Source: Chryseobacterium geocarposphaerae (GTDB taxonomy: Bacteria > Bacteroidota > Bacteroidia > Flavobacteriales > Weeksellaceae). From it: DNA of 64,000 bases. Where the stretch lies: assembly GCF_002797535.1 (NCBI RefSeq), contig NZ_PGFD01000001.1, forward strand, positions 1,736,001 through 1,800,000, written 5' to 3'. The translations under genes were made by a program, and so were the position numbers. This document shows, one piece after another, positions 61,304 to 64,000 of the stretch. The stretch's first letter is position 1. Each line of letters begins with the position of its first letter. Below the pieces are notes generated by a model, which ran no database searches, had not been told where the DNA came from, and saw only the letters and a list, made by a program, of their open reading frames with translations.

Positions 61304-62272
61304 ATGATTTATTTCAAATTTCCATTCGACGAAAAACTCTATTCGACAGACGAAAACTCAAGTGAAAACCATATTAACTTTTATTCTTTTGACGGATTAA
61401 GGCAAGTTGACTGCAGTGGAAAAATTGTTGAAATAAATCAGGACAATTTCGATAAAATAACAATTTCAAGTAATGATTTAAAAGAAGATAATAATAAGTT
61501 TACGCCAGAAACCAAAGACGAATATCTGAATAATCTGAATGAGGTAATTGAAGTTATCAAAGACAACCAACTTCCTAAACTGGTTTATTCCAGAAGAAAA
61601 ATCTTTACCGATTTTAATCAGATTGCCCTTAAAGAAAGCTTTAAAAACCTTTGTAGTGCTTATCCAAATGCATTCAGCTATATCTTAATCAATGGTGAAA
61701 ATTCGTGGATGGGCGCTTTTTCAGAAGTCCTGGGGAAATTCAATAAACAAACCCATATTTTTGAAACAATGAGTCTTGCCGGAACACTTCCTGTCTCAGA
61801 AAGCTGGTCTGAGAAAGAAATTGAGGAACAAAAACCTGTTTCAAGCTACATCAGAGATATTTTAAAAAAATATTCAGAAACTCTTGATGAATCTGAAACC
61901 TATGATCATATTTCAGGAAATATAAAACATCTCAGAACAGATTTTAAAATAAAAATACAACCTGAAGACTTAGATACTCTCATTCAGGAATTGCACCCTA
62001 CCCCGGCTGTTTGTGGGATTCCGAAAGATTTCTGTAAAGAAAACATCCAGAAATTGGAAAAATACCCACGCGAATTGTATGCAGGTTATATCAAAATAGA
62101 AACCGAAGAAAGTATCCAGTATTTTGTTAATCTCCGTTGTTCTAAACTTTACAAGAATGCCGTTCATCTTTTTGTGGGAGGCGGAATCACCGCTCAAAGC
62201 AATCCGGAAAAAGAGTGGATAGAAACTGAACTGAAATCGGAAGCTGTGCTTAAAAATCTTGTGGTTTCTTAA
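61304..62272 (+). CDS. menF: Isochorismate synthase (chorismate-binding)
   Basis: The 322-residue enzyme converts chorismate to isochorismate for menaquinone. The MST-family C-terminal domain is clear: KLVYSRRKIF, FSYILINGENSWMGAFSEVL, FETMSLAGTLPV, then HPTPAVCGIP near 230-239, ELYAGYIKIE and LFVGGGITAQSNPEKEWIE near 284-303. These are the chorismate and Mg sites; a shorter N-terminal domain is usual in Bacteroidota. It lies 20 bp after the beta-barrel gene. A PaaI-type thioesterase is encoded upstream, beyond the sigma trio. A siderophore-type isochorismate synthase is the main alternative. Confidence 0.85.
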   Translation: MIYFKFPFDEKLYSTDENSSENHINFYSFDGLRQVDCSGKIVEINQDNFDKITISSNDLKEDNNKFTPETKDEYLNNLNEVIEVIKDNQLPKLVYSRRKIFTDFNQIALKESFKNLCSAYPNAFSYILINGENSWMGAFSEVLGKFNKQTHIFETMSLAGTLPVSESWSEKEIEEQKPVSSYIRDILKKYSETLDESETYDHISGNIKHLRTDFKIKIQPEDLDTLIQELHPTPAVCGIPKDFCKENIQKLEKYPRELYAGYIKIETEESIQYFVNLRCSKLYKNAVHLFVGGGITAQSNPEKEWIETELKSEAVLKNLVVS

Positions 62273-62310
62273 ATTCACATTTTTATAGATTCGCATAATA
62301 AGATTGGGGG

Positions 62311-62340
62311 AGATTCTTCATTCTATTCAGAATGACAAGC
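62311..62340. repeat. Family 1 repeat, right half only (copy E)
   Basis: AGATTCTTCATTCTATTCAG and AATGACAAGC match the right side of copy D. The left half is missing, so this is a truncated copy behind menF. Confidence 0.6.
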
Positions 62341-62366
62341 TTATATTTAGTGATAATCATAAAACG

Positions 62367-62395
62367 AAAACCTCTTTCAGACTGAAAGAGGTTTT
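62367..62395. terminator. Bidirectional terminator between menF and the small membrane-protein gene
   Basis: Stem AAAACCTCTTTC / GAAAGAGGTTTT with loop AGACT, between convergent genes. Confidence 0.88.
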
Positions 62396-62423
62396 TGTTT
62401 ATGATAGTATAATTAAAAAATAA

Positions 62424-62618
62424 TTATTTTCTTACTCCTATTTTACTCCAGGTATTCATTACAAAAAGTAATATTAACCCTATAACACCTGCTCCAATAG
62501 AGAAAACGAACTTCAAATTATCTTCTGATAAAAGATCTGTGTTGAAATCTATTGCATATACATTGATTCCGATAATGATAACGAAAACGATCAAAAATAC
62601 TTTATAAAACTTCTGCAT
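62424..62618 (-). CDS. Small two-helix membrane protein
   Basis: The 64-residue protein has hydrophobic helices at about 7-23 and 38-55, with an acidic loop between them (FNTDLLSEDN) and a basic C-terminus (SKIGVRK). Codon use and the close spacing to marC (5 bp) support a real gene. No family is recognised. It may be an accessory part of the MarC unit. Confidence 0.65.
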   Translation of the reverse strand: MQKFYKVFLIVFVIIIGINVYAIDFNTDLLSEDNLKFVFSIGAGVIGLILLFVMNTWSKIGVRK

Positions 62619-62623
62619 AATTT

Positions 62624-63226
62624 TTAAAAATTAATATAATTCTGCACCAATTGGGCAAAGTTTGCGGTAAATAATTTGATTGAAATCGCCAGAAGAATAA
62701 TTCCAAAAACTTTCTGTAAAATAGCTAATGTTGCTTCCCCCATTTTCTTTTCCAGCCAAGTAGCAGATTTCAGCACCAAATATACGAAAATTGTATTGAG
62801 AATGATTCCAAAAATGATATTAATATCATGGAATTCAGCTTTTAAAGATAAAGTGGTCGTTAAAGTCCCCGCTCCTGCTACCAGTGGGAAAGCAATAGGA
62901 ACAATAGATGCCGACTTTGCTTCAGACGTTTTATTAATTTCAATTCCTAAGATCATTTCCAATGCAATAATAAAAATGACAAATGCACCTGCAATGGCAA
63001 ACGAATTGACATCTACTCCGATAAACTTCAAAATTTTGTTTCCTACAAAAAGAAAAACAAGCATAATTCCACCTGCTGTAATGGATGCTTTCCGGGCTTC
63101 AATCTGTCCGAATTTTTGCTGTAAACTTACTACAATAGGAATAGAACCAATGATATCAATCACGGCAAAAAGTACCATAAAACAGGTAATAATCTCTTTA
63201 ATAGAAAAATCTTCAAATACTCCCAT
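62624..63226 (-). CDS. MarC-family membrane protein
   Basis: The 200-residue inner-membrane protein has about six helices. FMVLFAVIDIIGSIPIVVSL at the start, RKASITAGGIMLVFLFVG, FVIFIIALEMILG and PIAFPLVAGAGTLTT are MarC/NAAT-family marks (about 15-35, 44-61, 80-92 and 108-124). Its role is poorly defined; E. coli MarC is not a drug pump despite its name. The small membrane-protein gene follows 5 bp behind its stop. Confidence 0.9.
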   Translation of the reverse strand: MGVFEDFSIKEIITCFMVLFAVIDIIGSIPIVVSLQQKFGQIEARKASITAGGIMLVFLFVGNKILKFIGVDVNSFAIAGAFVIFIIALEMILGIEINKTSEAKSASIVPIAFPLVAGAGTLTTTLSLKAEFHDINIIFGIILNTIFVYLVLKSATWLEKKMGEATLAILQKVFGIILLAISIKLFTANFAQLVQNYINF

Positions 63227-63269
63227 TACGTTAAATTAAGAATTTCGCAAAAATATGAAAAATAATTAA

Positions 63270-64000
63270 TTATTTGCTAATACTGGAATATAATTTAACA
63301 ATTGTGTTATATAGCTCATCAATTCCTTCTTCGGATTTTACCGGAGCATATTTTTCTATCTGAATTTTTTGTGAAAGGGTTCTGTATTCCTCCGCAATAT
63401 TATTCCCTTTATAGTTTTCTAAAAACATCGTAAAATCCTTTGTCGAACTCTGAAAATATTGATTTCTGACTTCTGAGTCAAGCTCTTCCACCGTTTCAAA
63501 AAACTTAGTATAATCGTTGTTTTCCTTCAGGTTTTTCAAATAGTTAAAATAATCCGTAATATCTGTTTTCAGCATAGTCCGGATTTCTTCCTCCGTTTCT
63601 GCCACAGAACCTAAAGACTGTGTAGATGTTGTTTTGCTAACCAAAGAACGCTTTTTTTGCCAATTTCTAAATACCAGATAAGCAACACATAAACTCAGCA
63701 GAATGGCAATATTTACAAATAAGATATTCCAGTTAAACTTATTTTTTTCTTTTACTTTAAATGAAGTTGTTTTTAAAACCGGAGTATTTACCGTCTCTAA
63801 AAAGTTATTGGTATATTCATTTACCTTTTCTACAGTGGAACGGGATTCCATCATCTGTTCATGAGAAAATGAGTGAATACTTAATTGTGCAACAGGAACT
63901 TCAACATATTCTTTTTTTTCAGGATCAAAAAACGAAAACTCTTCGGTTTTAATTGAAATCGCACCCTGTTTTTTAGGAATTACAATATAATTAGCAAAAA
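63270..64000 (-). CDS. batD: BatD-like protein, C-terminal part (start outside window)
   Basis: The frame stays open to the window edge (63998), so the N-terminal immunoglobulin-like domains are missing. The last beta domain shows IVIPKKQGAISIKTEEFSFF and DPEKKEYVEVPV, the BatD pattern 'P-K-x-x-G-x-x-x-I-x-x-x-x-F-x-F-F-D-P'. One membrane helix (NILFVNIAILLSLCVAYLVF) and a cytoplasmic helical tail follow, as in Bacteroides aerotolerance BatD. Other bat genes would be expected beyond the right edge. The Met at 63854 is internal, not the start. Confidence 0.8.
   Translation of the reverse strand, partial: FANYIVIPKKQGAISIKTEEFSFFDPEKKEYVEVPVAQLSIHSFSHEQMMESRSTVEKVNEYTNNFLETVNTPVLKTTSFKVKEKNKFNWNILFVNIAILLSLCVAYLVFRNWQKKRSLVSKTTSTQSLGSVAETEEEIRTMLKTDITDYFNYLKNLKENNDYTKFFETVEELDSEVRNQYFQSSTKDFTMFLENYKGNNIAEEYRTLSQKIQIEKYAPVKSEEGIDELYNTIVKLYSSISK

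Noticed and set aside
62676..63239. 187-residue frame antisense to marC
   Set aside because: Mirrors the marC frame, with Lys/Ile-rich shadow composition and no family pattern.

Overview
The window looks like a chromosomal segment of a Flavobacteriia member of the Bacteroidota, most like Chryseobacterium and relatives. The evidence is AT-rich DNA, gliding and type IX secretion genes (gldJ, porU, porV), a secreted protein with a type A T9SS sorting domain, TAnnTTTG-type -7 promoter boxes, almost no visible Shine-Dalgarno sequences, and a mevalonate-pathway decarboxylase. No rRNA, tRNA, CRISPR array, complete insertion sequence or prophage was seen. This placement comes from gene content, not from a database search.

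Layout. 1-4.8 kb is an accessory-looking strip: a patatin-like fragment, three overlapping small genes (DUF2199, membrane protein, HAD-like), secreted or lipoprotein unknowns, tag and an EamA transporter. 4.9-9.8 kb is a minus-strand tripartite efflux operon (TetR, TolC, HlyD/EmrA, EmrB) with a likely autoregulatory operator. 10-16.8 kb is housekeeping and envelope: holB, an outer-membrane protein, lptC, anmK, a SRPBCC protein, a NUDIX hydrolase and murF. 16.8-23.7 kb holds gldJ divergent from porU-porV, core T9SS and gliding parts. 23.8-36.7 kb carries a FUSC membrane protein, a phosphopantetheinyl transferase, ahcY, purE and purK on either side of a DMT transporter, TauE/SafE with DUF1634, a VOC protein, an EEP-family protein and mvaD. 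36.7-49.3 kb has an acyl-CoA ligase with an epimerase, a mscS-type channel/pdxJ/hydrolase unit, lipoproteins, ung, a GNAT acetyltransferase and mutS2. 49.3-64 kb contains the T9SS substrate, a minimal ABC ATPase with a small membrane partner, a cobalamin riboswitch with no transporter behind it, PadR-PspC, a probable 20-residue microprotein gene, an acyltransferase, a thioesterase, a lipoprotein/sigma-fusion/outer-membrane-protein trio, menF, marC and the 3' end of a batD-like gene.

Functional links. PorU and PorV process and export proteins such as the seven-repeat T9SS substrate at 49.3-50.9 kb. PurE and PurK catalyse consecutive purine steps. The thioesterase at 57.7 kb and MenF at 61.3 kb may both serve menaquinone synthesis, with the sigma-fusion trio lying between them.

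The most unusual items are: (1) an ECF sigma factor fused to a transmembrane, possibly anti-sigma-like tail, sandwiched between a lipoprotein and an outer-membrane protein that carries a similar DT-type motif; (2) a 20-residue amphipathic peptide gene with its own promoter box and hairpin; (3) an orphan cobalamin riboswitch in front of an acyl-CoA thioesterase; (4) three families of dispersed intergenic inverted repeats.
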